Of a stretch of DNA of 64,000 bases, positions 10,966-19,831 are shown in pieces (position 1 is the first letter of the stretch; each line of letters opens with the position of its first letter). The stretch is from contig JBLDXI010000014.1 of the NCBI GenBank assembly GCA_047495785.1, forward strand, positions 248,001 to 312,000. The letters are read 5' to 3'. Both the position numbers and the translations under genes were made by a program. The stretch comes from Lepidodermella squamata. Lineage: Eukaryota > Gastrotricha. The notes below the pieces were generated by a model, which was given only the letters and a program-made list of their open reading frames with translations, was not told where the DNA came from and did no database searches.

Positions 10966-12054
10966 ATGACCTATTTTTTCAACAGAACAAACCTCTTACT
11001 GATCATCAATGTTTTTTCTACGACGCTTCTCTGCATCGGTTCGACTCAACTTCAACTTGGCCAGCCGAAAGAAGTCGCCCGCCATATTTACAAGACCGTT
11101 GTGAGGTTACAGGCTTCCGGGGCTCATGTCGCTGCGCCCGATGTCATTATGCCGTCAGGCGATGTTACTTACCTTTCATTCAACTCGACCGAACTGTGGC
11201 AAGCATCCGAAAATCTCATTTCAATCGAAATTGTTCGAAAAGCTGGACAACGATCGAAGCATCAACCACGGCTGTGGCTGGCCTCTCCCGGTTCTCGAGG
11301 TGGTCGCGGTTTGATGTGGCGAGCTTGCGAGCTGGTGCTTGACAAGAAGCGACGAAACAGTGCCGGTAAACAGCGTTGGGAATTCATACGATCGAAATCA
11401 GCCGAATGCATTAGACATTTCGCTAAATCTCAGTTGGTATTCGCCGCAATTTCTCCAGTTGTACCTTCGATTTCGGCAAGAAAAGCCAAACTCATGATGA
11501 GTTCCAAGTCCAAGCAAGCTAGGATGAAGAAATCGCCCGTCATGCTTGTTTCGTATTACACGTCGGAAGATCAATCGGTCGCAATGGCGCCAACCGGCGA
11601 TTTCAACCCGTTAAAGCCGTCAAATTCACCCGAAGCTACTGTTTCAACCGAGTTCGCAATCAATTTTATGGCGGGCCGTTCGAATGTTCGGAAAACCCGT
11701 TCGATCGCCAACCGGAAAAGTGAAGATCACGTCGCACCCATTCTGTGCAAACGCACGCCTTTGGTGACTCGTGTCGAAGATGTCGGCCTTCAAGACTACA
11801 TCATCTATCCGCGGCAATTCGACATCGGTCAGTGCGCTGGTATTTGCGCGTTTCCCTTGACGCAAGAAGTCGACCCCCGAACGCACAGCGTGTTACAGCT
11901 GATGCACCACCTCGCGCAACCCGATCGCGTTCCAGCACCCGGCTGCGTTCCCGTTTCTTTCCGGCCCATCAGCGTACTTGTTCAAAGGCCTGATAACTCG
12001 TTGGTCGTCGAAGTTTTTAACGATTTGATTGTACAGTCATGTGGCTGCAGATGA
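10966..12054 (+). CDS. TGF-beta superfamily ligand lacking the usual interchain cysteine
   Basis: A single exon of 362 aa. The N-terminus has a signal peptide (LLLIINVFSTTLLCIG) and a long propeptide follows. A furin-type RKTR site lies just before the mature domain, which starts about Ser246. The C-terminal cystine-knot pattern is clear: ILCKRTP, YIIYPRQFDIGQCAGICAFPL, APGCVPVSFRPISVL and the terminal QSCGCR. Six cysteines of the knot are present. The CC pair normally found before VP is GC, so the cysteine that makes the covalent dimer in most ligands is missing, as in GDF9, BMP15 or Lefty. The spacing looks BMP/Nodal/DBL-1-like rather than activin-like. The product should be a secreted signalling ligand that dimerises non-covalently or not at all. 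A poly(A) signal AATAAA lies at 12157-12162. Confidence 0.9.
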   Translation: MTYFFNRTNLLLIINVFSTTLLCIGSTQLQLGQPKEVARHIYKTVVRLQASGAHVAAPDVIMPSGDVTYLSFNSTELWQASENLISIEIVRKAGQRSKHQPRLWLASPGSRGGRGLMWRACELVLDKKRRNSAGKQRWEFIRSKSAECIRHFAKSQLVFAAISPVVPSISARKAKLMMSSKSKQARMKKSPVMLVSYYTSEDQSVAMAPTGDFNPLKPSNSPEATVSTEFAINFMAGRSNVRKTRSIANRKSEDHVAPILCKRTPLVTRVEDVGLQDYIIYPRQFDIGQCAGICAFPLTQEVDPRTHSVLQLMHHLAQPDRVPAPGCVPVSFRPISVLVQRPDNSLVVEVFNDLIVQSCGCR

Positions 12055-12469
12055 TTTCGCTTCATAAATTTTACGTGTCTCTCTCGGTGTTTTTCTTTGT
12101 TCTCACATTCCGATTCTCCGCATGAAATTTCAATCGAAGAAATTATTTTTCTGTGAAATAAAACTTGTGATGGCTACCAACTAGACTTCAATTACCGTTG
12201 CAGCTTGATTTTCGTAATAATTCCAGAAAAAATGAAATTCAGCACCGTGTAAAGTACTAATTTTGCGGTTAAGGCTACTGAAGCGTGAGCTTATGATTAC
12301 ACCGCAAAGCTGCAAGTGAAGATAAGGTTATCGAGGACGACATCCTATCTATCATTGGACGATAAGCTAATGTTCATTCCATAAATAGAACAACCGGAAT
12401 GCTCCACGTAGCAGTCTTTATTCCTAAGCCTAATTTACACTTTTTGGTTTCTGCCAAAAAAGCCAAATA
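12055..12469. other. Intergenic: TGF-beta 3' UTR and kinase-array promoter
   Basis: This contains the AATAAA at 12157-12162. The stretch at roughly 12270-12380 (AAGTGAAGATAAGGTTATCGAGGACGAC...) is also recognisable upstream of the second array copy (14770-14830), so the duplicated unit included its upstream DNA. Confidence 0.55.
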
Positions 12470-13525
12470 ATGTCAAGCTCAGCGAAATCTTGGGGAGATT
12501 TCAAAGATCCAGATTCCATTAAATCCTATGTTAATGGTTTAGCCGGAAAGTTCAACTCGAAAGTTGAACGAGCTGTTCCTTTAACAGGTGGCCTTATCAA
12601 TCATGTCTTCCGGATTTACTTTGAAGACACGAGTACTGCTGTTTTCAAACACTACCCAAGCCGTATTGTTACGGAAATAGAATTGGTCGAAGTTATCCAA
12701 GATCGTTACTACGTCGAGAAATCAGCTCTCGAACAGTTGGCTACAATTCCTAGCCTGCAATCTCTGAAAATTCAAGCTCCTAAAATTTTGCATTCAGATG
12801 ACCCCAATTATGTTCTGATAATGCAGGATTGTGGGGAGAAGACTGTCTTGTTATTCGATTTCCTCAAAAACGACTACAATCCGAACAACGAAATATCGGT
12901 GGAAGAAAACAAGCTCCTAATTACAGATATCATCGATCTATTAGCGTGCGAAATCAACAAATTTCTCAAAATTGTCGCAACAGCTATAACAACACAAGCA
13001 AACGAGGCTGAATTTGTAAACCCATCAAGCTGGACGGCCATGAGGACGTTTCGGCCAACCATGCAGAATAGACAGGCGAAAGCTCTGGACCTAGAAAACG
13101 AACTCGAATACTACCTGCAGAATCAAAAGCCGATGAATCCGCCCGAGAACGCCGTTTTCGTTCACGGGGATTTGTGGCCGAACTCTGTAATGGTTGATGT
13201 TGAAAATAAGACTTTTTGGCTGATAGACTGGGAAGTGGCTCGATTCGATTCACCCACACAAGACCTGGAGCAGTTTTGCGCCAATCTGTGGGTTATGATG
13301 CAAAACGAGACGATGTGGGATTCAAACAGGATTCGCTACCTGCTTGATCGGCTTCAGCGCGAATACTTTGGTTCCTCTTCTAGTGACTGGCGATCAGCCG
13401 ATAGCGACTACGGCAAAGCAAACTTTGTACTTTGGGTATTGATTCTGCTATATTTCAAACACTGGGGTGCCGAAAATCCACGAGAACTCGTTCTAAAGGC
13501 TATTGAGGAAGTCGAAGGGCTGTGA
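12470..13525 (+). CDS. APH-like small-molecule kinase, array copy 1
   Basis: An intronless gene of 351 aa. The N-lobe has PLTGGLINHVFRIYF followed by TAVFKHYPSRI, the ATP-binding lysine strand. A hinge-like LIMQDCGEKTVLLFDFLK follows. The catalytic Brenner motif HGDLWPNS covers residues 232-239 (Asp234, Asn239), and IDWE at 252-255 supplies the metal-binding aspartate (Asp253). This is the aminoglycoside-phosphotransferase / choline-kinase / methylthioribose-kinase fold, and all key residues are intact. The wording VHGDLWPNS plus DWEVARFDSPTQDLEQF resembles bacterial and fungal phosphotransferases more than animal choline kinases. The substrate cannot be told. Two close copies follow on the same strand. 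The poly(A) signal is near 13590. Confidence 0.85.
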   Translation: MSSSAKSWGDFKDPDSIKSYVNGLAGKFNSKVERAVPLTGGLINHVFRIYFEDTSTAVFKHYPSRIVTEIELVEVIQDRYYVEKSALEQLATIPSLQSLKIQAPKILHSDDPNYVLIMQDCGEKTVLLFDFLKNDYNPNNEISVEENKLLITDIIDLLACEINKFLKIVATAITTQANEAEFVNPSSWTAMRTFRPTMQNRQAKALDLENELEYYLQNQKPMNPPENAVFVHGDLWPNSVMVDVENKTFWLIDWEVARFDSPTQDLEQFCANLWVMMQNETMWDSNRIRYLLDRLQREYFGSSSSDWRSADSDYGKANFVLWVLILLYFKHWGAENPRELVLKAIEEVEGL

Positions 13526-13748
13526 TCCAATATCCCGCGTGCGGGCGAATGAAATAGAGGGCAAATTTCTTTCATTCACGATACTTGTTAATAAAATTCT
13601 GTCGATTCTTGCACGAAACTAAAATTCTGATTTCTATAATCAACGTCTTACAGTAGAGTCCAAATCGAAGGTTCAAGATATCGGTGTTAATGACCTCGAT
13701 CTAGGGGCTCGATCATTGTTTCTCTGTTTACTTTTTCCGGCTTATTAA
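13526..13748. other. Spacer between kinase copy 1 and the inserted element
   Basis: This is the 3' UTR of copy 1, with AATAAA near 13590, ending in the TTAA at 13745-13748 that is duplicated on the far side of the inserted element. Confidence 0.6.
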
Positions 13749-13761
13749 CCCTCTAATGCCG
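13745..13761 (+). repeat. Left TTAA and 13-bp terminal inverted repeat
   Basis: The target site TTAA is followed by CCCTCTAATGCCG. The reverse complement of these 17 bases is found at 14745-14761. Confidence 0.9.
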
Positions 13762-14757
13762 AAAACGTGTATACTCAAACTGGCGCTATTCACCTTGAAT
13801 TTTCATACTTCCCGATTTTTGCCGGCCTAGCCGCTTGGCAATTTTGTAGTTGGCCATCAGGGCTCCCCGATTCCGAAAACCGCAAAGTCGGCGCGTTGAT
13901 TGCGTAACACAGGTGAGTGCGCGCGTCAGGTGGTCGGATGATTTGTGTGTATACTCAATCAATTTTTTGTATAAACACATGGCGGCCGCCCGGACGGCCG
14001 GTTTTGAGTGAATGATTAGACTCCGTTGTGTGTAAAGTCAATTGCCAATTGAGTTTACTCATACCAGGCGCCGATATCTATATTTACAGTCGTTTTTTAA
14101 ATGTTTTGTGGTAAATAATAATTATTCGGGGTGACCAGCTTTTAGGTCGCGGTCTAGTGTTGCGCCACACACTGTTGCGTAACAACAATCAGCTCGCAAT
14201 TGTTGCTCAATACTGAGCTCTTTCTCACAATGCTTGCTCGGAAATAAAAGGCAGCCAGGCAGAGCGCAAAATAACACATCAATATTACTTAGTTTAAGGT
14301 TCTATCTGAATACGATTAGTCTTTTTGCACAAAATTGCCCATACCTGTCGCGGCTTCGCAGCGATTTTCGTCAGCGCGCCGCAAGCCCGCCAATTGCCGC
14401 ATTTACCTGTGCTGTTGTTTAGCTGCTGGTCGTGCCGGCGAATCATGTCGACCTTTGATTTAGGCTACTTACGGCAATTTCTTCAATTTTTTCAGATTTT
14501 GAGAATTTCATGAATAAAATACATGTGATGTTGCGCTCTTCCTGAGTTAACTCAAGTGCGTATTTATACAATTTTTTTAGCACGAGTAAACTCAATTGGT
14601 ACAAGTGTATACTCAGTTTCATAATTCAAAGTCCAAAAAAGGAGGTCCCGGTTGAGTATACACACGTAGATAGCTGTATATACTCATTTTGAGTCAGTTT
14701 TGACCGATTGAGTAAACTCAGTTTGTATAAAGCCGAGAAGCTGCCGGCATTAGAGGG
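13749..14757. mobile_element. 1,009-bp piggyBac-type non-autonomous element (MITE)
   Basis: The element is bounded by TTAA at 13745-13748 and again at 14758-14761, the target duplication of the piggyBac superfamily. Its ends are perfect 13-bp inverted repeats: CCCTCTAATGCCG at 13749-13761 and CGGCATTAGAGGG at 14745-14757. Starting with CCC directly after TTAA is typical of piggyBac. The 11-mer GTGTATACTCA occurs at 13767-13777, 13947-13957 and 14605-14615, and inverted at 14653-14663, with variants such as TGAGTAAACTCA at 14709-14720. No transposase or other coding frame is present, so it would need a transposase supplied elsewhere. Its exact ends suggest a fairly recent insertion between kinase copies 1 and 2. 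Confidence 0.88.
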
Positions 14758-14761
14758 TTAA
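14745..14761 (-). repeat. Right 13-bp terminal inverted repeat and TTAA
   Basis: CGGCATTAGAGGG followed by TTAA, the exact mirror of the left end at 13745-13761. Confidence 0.9.
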
Positions 14762-14915
14762 CTTTGACCCACGCTGAAAGTGAAGATATGGTATCAAGGA
14801 CGATGCCCTATCATACTGATAAGCCAACAAAGCCTATTTGTCCTACATATAGAATAAACGGAACAATCCGTAGCCTTAGCATATTTTATAATTATCAGCT
14901 TCTCATTGGGCCAAA

Positions 14916-15968
14916 ATGTCCAGCACAGCTAAAACTTGGGAAGATTTCAAAGATCCGGATTCCATTAAATCCTATGTTAATGGATTAGCTGAAGCCGGGA
15001 TATTCCATTCGAAATTCGAACGAGCTGTTCCTTTAACAGGCGGCCTAGTCAACCATGTTTCACGGATCTACTTTGAAGACGCGAGCACTGCTGTTTTCAA
15101 ACACTACCCTCGCCGCATTTTTGTAGAGAATCAAGAGTTTGAAGGTTCTCAAGAACGCTACTTCGTCGAAAAATCAGCTCTCGAAAAGTTGGCTACCATT
15201 CCTAGTTTGCAGTCGTTGAAAATTCGAGCCCCAAAAGTTCTTCATTCAGATGACCCCAATTATGTTCTGATAATGCAGGATTGTGGGGAGAAGACAGTCA
15301 TGCTGTTCGATTTCCTCAAAAATGACTACATTCCGAACAAGGAACGAACGGCTGAAGAAAACAGGCGCATTATAACAGAGATGATCGATCTATTAGCGCA
15401 TGAAATCAACACATTTCTTAAAATAATTGCAAGTGAAATCACAAGCCTGGCTGAATTTGGAAACCCAGCAAGCTTGCGGGCCATGGAGAAGTTTCGGCCA
15501 GGTCTGCAGATCGGACAGGCAAAAGCTCTCAACTTGGAAAAAGAGCTGGAATACTATCTGAAGAACCAACGCGATTTTAAACCACCCGAGAACGCTGTTT
15601 TCATTCATGGCGATTTTTGGTCAAACTCGATCTTGGTAGATGTTGAAAATGAGATGTTTTGGGTGATTGACTGGGAAATATCTCGATTTGATTCTCCAAC
15701 AGAGGATTTGGATCGGTTTGGGACCAATTTGTGGGTTATGATGCAAAACAAGACGACGTGGGATTCAAACAGGATTCGCTACCTGCTTGAACGGCTACAG
15801 CTCGAATACTTCGGGTCCTCTTCTAGTGACTGGCGATTAGCCGATGGCGACTACGGCAAAATTAACTTTGTTCTATGGGCGTTGATTCTGCTATATTTCA
15901 AACACTGGGGTGCCGAAAATCCACGAGAAATCGTTCTGAAGGCTATTAAAGAAGTCGAAGGGTTGTGA
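14916..15968 (+). CDS. APH-like small-molecule kinase, array copy 2
   Basis: An intronless gene of 350 aa, colinear with copy 1 and highly similar over its whole length, including the N-terminal FKDPDSIKSYVNGLA, the MQDCGEKTVMLFDFLKND hinge and the C-terminal YFKHWGAENPRE. The catalytic motif reads IHGDFWSNS and the metal site VIDWEISRFDSP, so the catalytic Asp and Asn and the second Asp are kept while neighbouring residues differ (L to F, P to S). This hints at altered substrate contacts rather than loss of activity. Conserved DNA upstream of the start shows that the promoter was duplicated with the gene. The piggyBac-type element ends 158 bp upstream of its ATG. Bacterial/fungal-like phosphotransferase; substrate unknown. 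Confidence 0.85.
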   Translation: MSSTAKTWEDFKDPDSIKSYVNGLAEAGIFHSKFERAVPLTGGLVNHVSRIYFEDASTAVFKHYPRRIFVENQEFEGSQERYFVEKSALEKLATIPSLQSLKIRAPKVLHSDDPNYVLIMQDCGEKTVMLFDFLKNDYIPNKERTAEENRRIITEMIDLLAHEINTFLKIIASEITSLAEFGNPASLRAMEKFRPGLQIGQAKALNLEKELEYYLKNQRDFKPPENAVFIHGDFWSNSILVDVENEMFWVIDWEISRFDSPTEDLDRFGTNLWVMMQNKTTWDSNRIRYLLERLQLEYFGSSSSDWRLADGDYGKINFVLWALILLYFKHWGAENPREIVLKAIKEVEGL

Positions 15969-16562
15969 TCCCATGAGTGGACGAATGAAATACGGAAAAA
16001 TTCTATCATTCACGAAACATTATATCAAAATTCCACCGATTCCTGCTCGTTGATAGTGCTTGAGATTTCAATATTGAACTTTTTCAAATTTTCAGTAGCG
16101 TAAAAATCGAAATTCCAATGCAAATTATCGGCGCATCGCAAGATAGGAAATCATTTTTTAATATTTAATATCACTGATTCTTTGATCAATAAAATATGCG
16201 GTTACTCAATAAAATCTCAATTAAAAAAAGGTACCAGTAAAATTCTCACAGGTAGTTCAGCAAATTTCGGATTAGATTTGAGAGCTCTCTTAACTAATTC
16301 AAAATTTGCTGGACATGCATAATCCTGCAAGATTTTCGGCCTTGGAAGCACAGTTTTCGACAGTAAGGCTGAACTATGGATTGAACCTATCCTCACATGG
16401 CCACCAGGTGCTTCATTACACAATATGTTGAGTGAGCTCACCCACCCACTTTGATAGCATAATCTCTTATCGCTACGTTAGTCCACTGCTTTTCTCAATG
16501 GCTTCACTCATTCATCACATATTTTATTTTTTATAATAATAGGTTTTTTTCTAAGCGAGAAG
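15969..16562. other. Spacer between kinase copies 2 and 3
   Basis: AT-rich, with AATAAAATA near 16190 as a likely poly(A) signal for copy 2. A minus-strand open frame at 16217-16441 matches nothing I know and is probably chance. Confidence 0.5.
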
Positions 16563-17630
16563 ATGTTGCCAGTAGCTCAATCCGATACTGAGTTTAAAGA
16601 TTCAGACTCCGTTGTATCATTTGTCAACGGCTTAGTCGACGCCGGGAAGCTTCAGTCGAAAGCTGAACGAGCAGTTTCTTTGACTGGTGGCCTTTGCAAC
16701 TACGTATTTCGGATTTATTTTCAAGATGCGAGTACCGCTGTTTTCAAGTATTTCCCATCACGTATTATTGGACAAGTTGACACCGTCGAAGTTCCTCAAA
16801 ATCGTTACTACGTCGAGAAAGCAGCTCTTGAGAAATTGGGCAGCGTTCCCAGCTTGCAGGCTTTGAAATTTCGAACCCCTAAAGTGCTTTATTCAGACGA
16901 CAGTTTGTACGTTCTGATAATGCAAGATTGCGGTGAGAAGACGGTCATGCTGTTCGATTTCTTGAAAAAAGACTTCGTTCTTAACAGCCAACTATCGGCT
17001 GAGGATAACGAGTTGCAAATCAAGGCGATGATCGATTTATTTGCCAGCGAAGTCAGCAAATTTTTGAAACTCATCGCCAGCGACTCGGGAATCACTACCC
17101 ATACGCACCAGGCCGAATTCGCCAACCCGACGAGTTGGCAGGCCCTGCAATCGTGGAGGCCGGCGATGCAAGACCAGCAGGCGAAAGCGCTCAACTTGGA
17201 AAAAGAGCTCGAATACTACCTGAAGAATCAACGCGATTTGAAACAACCTGAGAATGCTGTATTCGTCCACGGGGATTTGTGGCCAAATTCTGTATTGGTC
17301 GATGTTGAAAATAAGACATTTTGGTTGATAGACTGGGAGGTGGCTCGATTCGATTCACCAACACAGGACCTGGAACAGTTCGGCGGCAACTTGTGGATTA
17401 TGATGCAGAACGAGACGATGTGTGACACAGCTCGAATTCGATACTTGTTTCAACGACTGCAACTGGAATATTTGGGTTCTGTCGCCCGTGATTGGCGGTT
17501 GGCCGGTGGCGACTACGGCAAAATTAACTTTGTGTTATGGGTGTTAATTCTGATTTATTACAAACATTGGGGCATTGATAATCCACGAGAGCTAGTATTG
17601 AAAGCTATCAAAGAAGCTGAAGAGCTTTAA
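16563..17630 (+). CDS. APH-like small-molecule kinase, array copy 3
   Basis: An intronless gene of 355 aa, colinear with the other two copies but the most diverged, with its own N-terminus (MLPVAQSDTEFKDSDSV). The catalytic motifs are intact: VHGDLWPNS, LIDWEVARFDSPTQ and the hinge LIMQDCGEKTVMLFDFLK. The stretch SDSGITTHTHQAEFANPTS gives a small insertion in the helical C-lobe. Three intact tandem copies imply selection for dosage or for separate substrates. The family includes kinases for choline, methylthioribose, antibiotics and other amino- or sugar-alcohols; nothing here decides among them. The poly(A) signal is near 17660. Confidence 0.85.
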   Translation: MLPVAQSDTEFKDSDSVVSFVNGLVDAGKLQSKAERAVSLTGGLCNYVFRIYFQDASTAVFKYFPSRIIGQVDTVEVPQNRYYVEKAALEKLGSVPSLQALKFRTPKVLYSDDSLYVLIMQDCGEKTVMLFDFLKKDFVLNSQLSAEDNELQIKAMIDLFASEVSKFLKLIASDSGITTHTHQAEFANPTSWQALQSWRPAMQDQQAKALNLEKELEYYLKNQRDLKQPENAVFVHGDLWPNSVLVDVENKTFWLIDWEVARFDSPTQDLEQFGGNLWIMMQNETMCDTARIRYLFQRLQLEYLGSVARDWRLAGGDYGKINFVLWVLILIYYKHWGIDNPRELVLKAIKEAEEL

Positions 17631-17723
17631 AACAAAAGCTATTATAATGGTTGAGGGAATAATAAAAAGCGCAAAAATGGTACAGGCTTAATCTTTATCA
17701 ACCGAAAACACGCGGCTAACATG

Positions 17724-18408
17724 CTATTGCTTGAGAATTTCACTGATCACCGTTTTCATCCTCGCAGTTATGTCCAAATCGAAAATTTCTACGAACGGAA
17801 TTTCAAGGCGTTTCAAAATCTCGACCATTTTAGCGGTGAGCAGTTTTGCTTCCTCCAACGAGCTGATCATTCTGATACAGTCCTCAGCAATGCATCCCGG
17901 GTGCGGATGAATCACGAATATCAAGCTGGATCGATAGCTGAAAGAACAAAAATGCCATTAGAGTCATTTTTCAACTCGTTCCAATAAACCAACTGGTCAA
18001 TGTCTTGCTCAAATCCAGATCTTAGCATAAGCTGATCGGCACTTTCTCGTCCAAAGAAAAACTCCTCGTACATTATAGGATCGATTCCAGATCGGTCGAA
18101 CAATGCTAATTTGTTCTTGTGATTTTCGATTTCACGATGCTGAGCGGCAAGAATGTCGAATTGCAACTGTTTAAAACACTCTGGATGCAAATGGGGCGGG
18201 CAGAAGTCTTCGCGCCTTAGCTGCGATTTCTCAATCACTCGACGCGCAACTTCGGTAACAACCTGTGGAAATAACCCAGAATTTATCATTTTATTCGATA
18301 AAAAAGACAGTGATGTACAGTCATCGAAGGAAGAAGCTTCGCCACTTCGTTGACCAGTGTCGTTTTACCGGTGCTGTGCGAGCCGCAAATGAAAATATGC
18401 CTCGACAT
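17724..18408 (-). CDS. NadR/TTD14-type P-loop protein (AAA_28 family), copy A
   Basis: Exons 18408-18319, 18262-17994 and 17937-17724 join through 56-nt introns to give 190 aa. The N-terminus is a Walker A loop, MSRHIFICGSHSTGKTTLVN. It is followed by VVTEVARRVIEKSQLRREDF, a LQFDILAAQ helix and an acidic/arginine strand LALFDRSGIDPIMYEEF. The order STGKTT, TEVARxV, REDF, LQxxIL, DRSxIDPxxY is characteristic of the AAA_28 (NadR/TTD14-like) P-loop family, common in fungi and bacteria; Drosophila TTD14 binds GTP and phosphoinositides. The C-terminal exon (FVIHPHPGCIAEDCIRMI) completes a small kinase-like fold. No membrane segment. The physiological substrate is unknown. The gene is convergent with kinase copy 3 and tandem with copy B. 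Confidence 0.85.
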
Positions 18409-18721
18409 TTTAGATGGAAGTTTTGCTACAGAGAAATAATTTGTATCGCCCAGTTCGAACGACTTGCAATCGTGAGGTGCAACACAAGATCATTAGCTGC
18501 GGTCTTTATTTATTACACCGAGATGTGCCGCCAGCGAAACGTGGCCCTGACTTGCAATAAAATTATCGCACTGCCTCACTCCGCGCACTAATTATTACTA
18601 GATGTAACTTTTGGATAATGACGCTCAGATCAAACCAAATACTCCTTTAATTGACGCTTTATCGCTCTTAATATCCACGATAATCCTTCAGACAGCGGCT
18701 AAAATTATCTTTCATAACATT
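18409..18721. other. Spacer between the two AAA_28 genes
   Basis: Copy A promoter region and copy B 3' UTR, both read from the minus strand. No other feature. Confidence 0.5.
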
Positions 18722-19495
18722 TTATTGTTGGGCTATACCATTTAATAGTTTATCAAATATCACCACGTTTGATTGATCGCTATTTACCTCCGCTGTGGCA
18801 TTTCTTCGCCTTGCAATTTCCGCTAAGACAATTTCAACCCGGCGTCTCAAGTCCAAGCATTTGATTTCGATGAACTGCAAGTCGAAGCGATTTAGAATTT
18901 CGATCAGTTTGCTAGTTAATAGTTCTGCTTCTTGCACAGAGCTGATCATTCTTATTTCATCCTCTCGTATGCACTCCGCTTGCGGATGAACGACGACAAT
19001 TAAGCTGGAGCGATAGCTGCAAAGACAGCCGTTATATGCTTTAAAATCTCGTAGAAACAATAACTTACTGGGTAAGGTCCTGTCTAAATTCCGGTAACGA
19101 AGCCAGTCGCTCGAAACTATCAGGGCCCAGGTAGAATTCGGCGTACATTAGGGGGTCAATACCTCGATCGTAGATAGCTATTGACTTCTCGGAATTTTTC
19201 CCGATCTCGAAATGTTGAGCTCTCAGTATGTCTGCTTGAAGTTGCTCGAAAACTTCACGATGTAAATGGGGCGGGCTGAAGTCTTCACGCTTGAGATTTG
19301 ACCTGTTAATAACGCGCCTGGCTACCTCAGTCACAACCTGTAATTTTGCGAAATTTGACTGAGCTTTTTTCGAATTATTAGTTGAATTCTTACGGCAGCT
19401 GAAGGTAACGCCTTCGCCAGTTCGTTCAACAGCGTGGTTTTTCCGGTGCTATGAGCTCCGCAGATGAAGACATGCAGGGGATGAGAGTCGCACAT
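18722..19495 (-). CDS. NadR/TTD14-type P-loop protein (AAA_28 family), copy B
   Basis: Exons 19495-19394, 19337-19069 and 19016-18722 give 221 aa. Intron positions and phases are the same as in copy A (phase 0, then phase 2), and exon 2 has an identical length of 269 nt. Motifs: LHVFICGAHSTGKTTLLNEL (Walker A), VVTEVARRVINRSNLKREDF, LQADILRAQ and IAIYDRGIDPLMYAEF. The C-terminus is about 27 residues longer than in copy A. Compared with copy A, Ser is lost from DRSGIDP (DRGIDP). Tandem duplication of a P-loop nucleotide-binding protein. It is divergently oriented to the RdRP frame, the two starts being 336 bp apart, so both may share a promoter region. Confidence 0.85.
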
Positions 19496-19831
19496 TGCGG
19501 CTTTGTTAACACTGATTCAAGGGCGGCATTCTACGGCTTATAGTGGAACGATGTGACGTGTGGTATACTAGCTGGGTATTCGATCCACGCGTGAGTCGAG
19601 GCTAGAGTCCTATACGAATACGCCCGTCTCTTATACGTTTTGTAATATGAATAATTCCTATGGATAAATTATGCATCACGTCGTGTGTATTTTTTATGTT
19701 ATCTACTCGGTTACTAATCTTTTTTATAAGTTGGCTCCACTTAATCGTTATTATACCTACACCACGTAACAAGTATTAGAAACCCCACCAGCCAGTTTAA
19801 TGATTCATCCGTCATTTCTGTAGGCAACAAA
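19496..19831. promoter_or_regulatory. Shared divergent promoter region (AAA_28 copy B and RdRP)
   Basis: This 336-bp interval separates two head-to-head genes and so should contain the start sites of both. A TATA-like ATATGAAT lies near 19647. Nothing more specific can be read. Confidence 0.4.
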
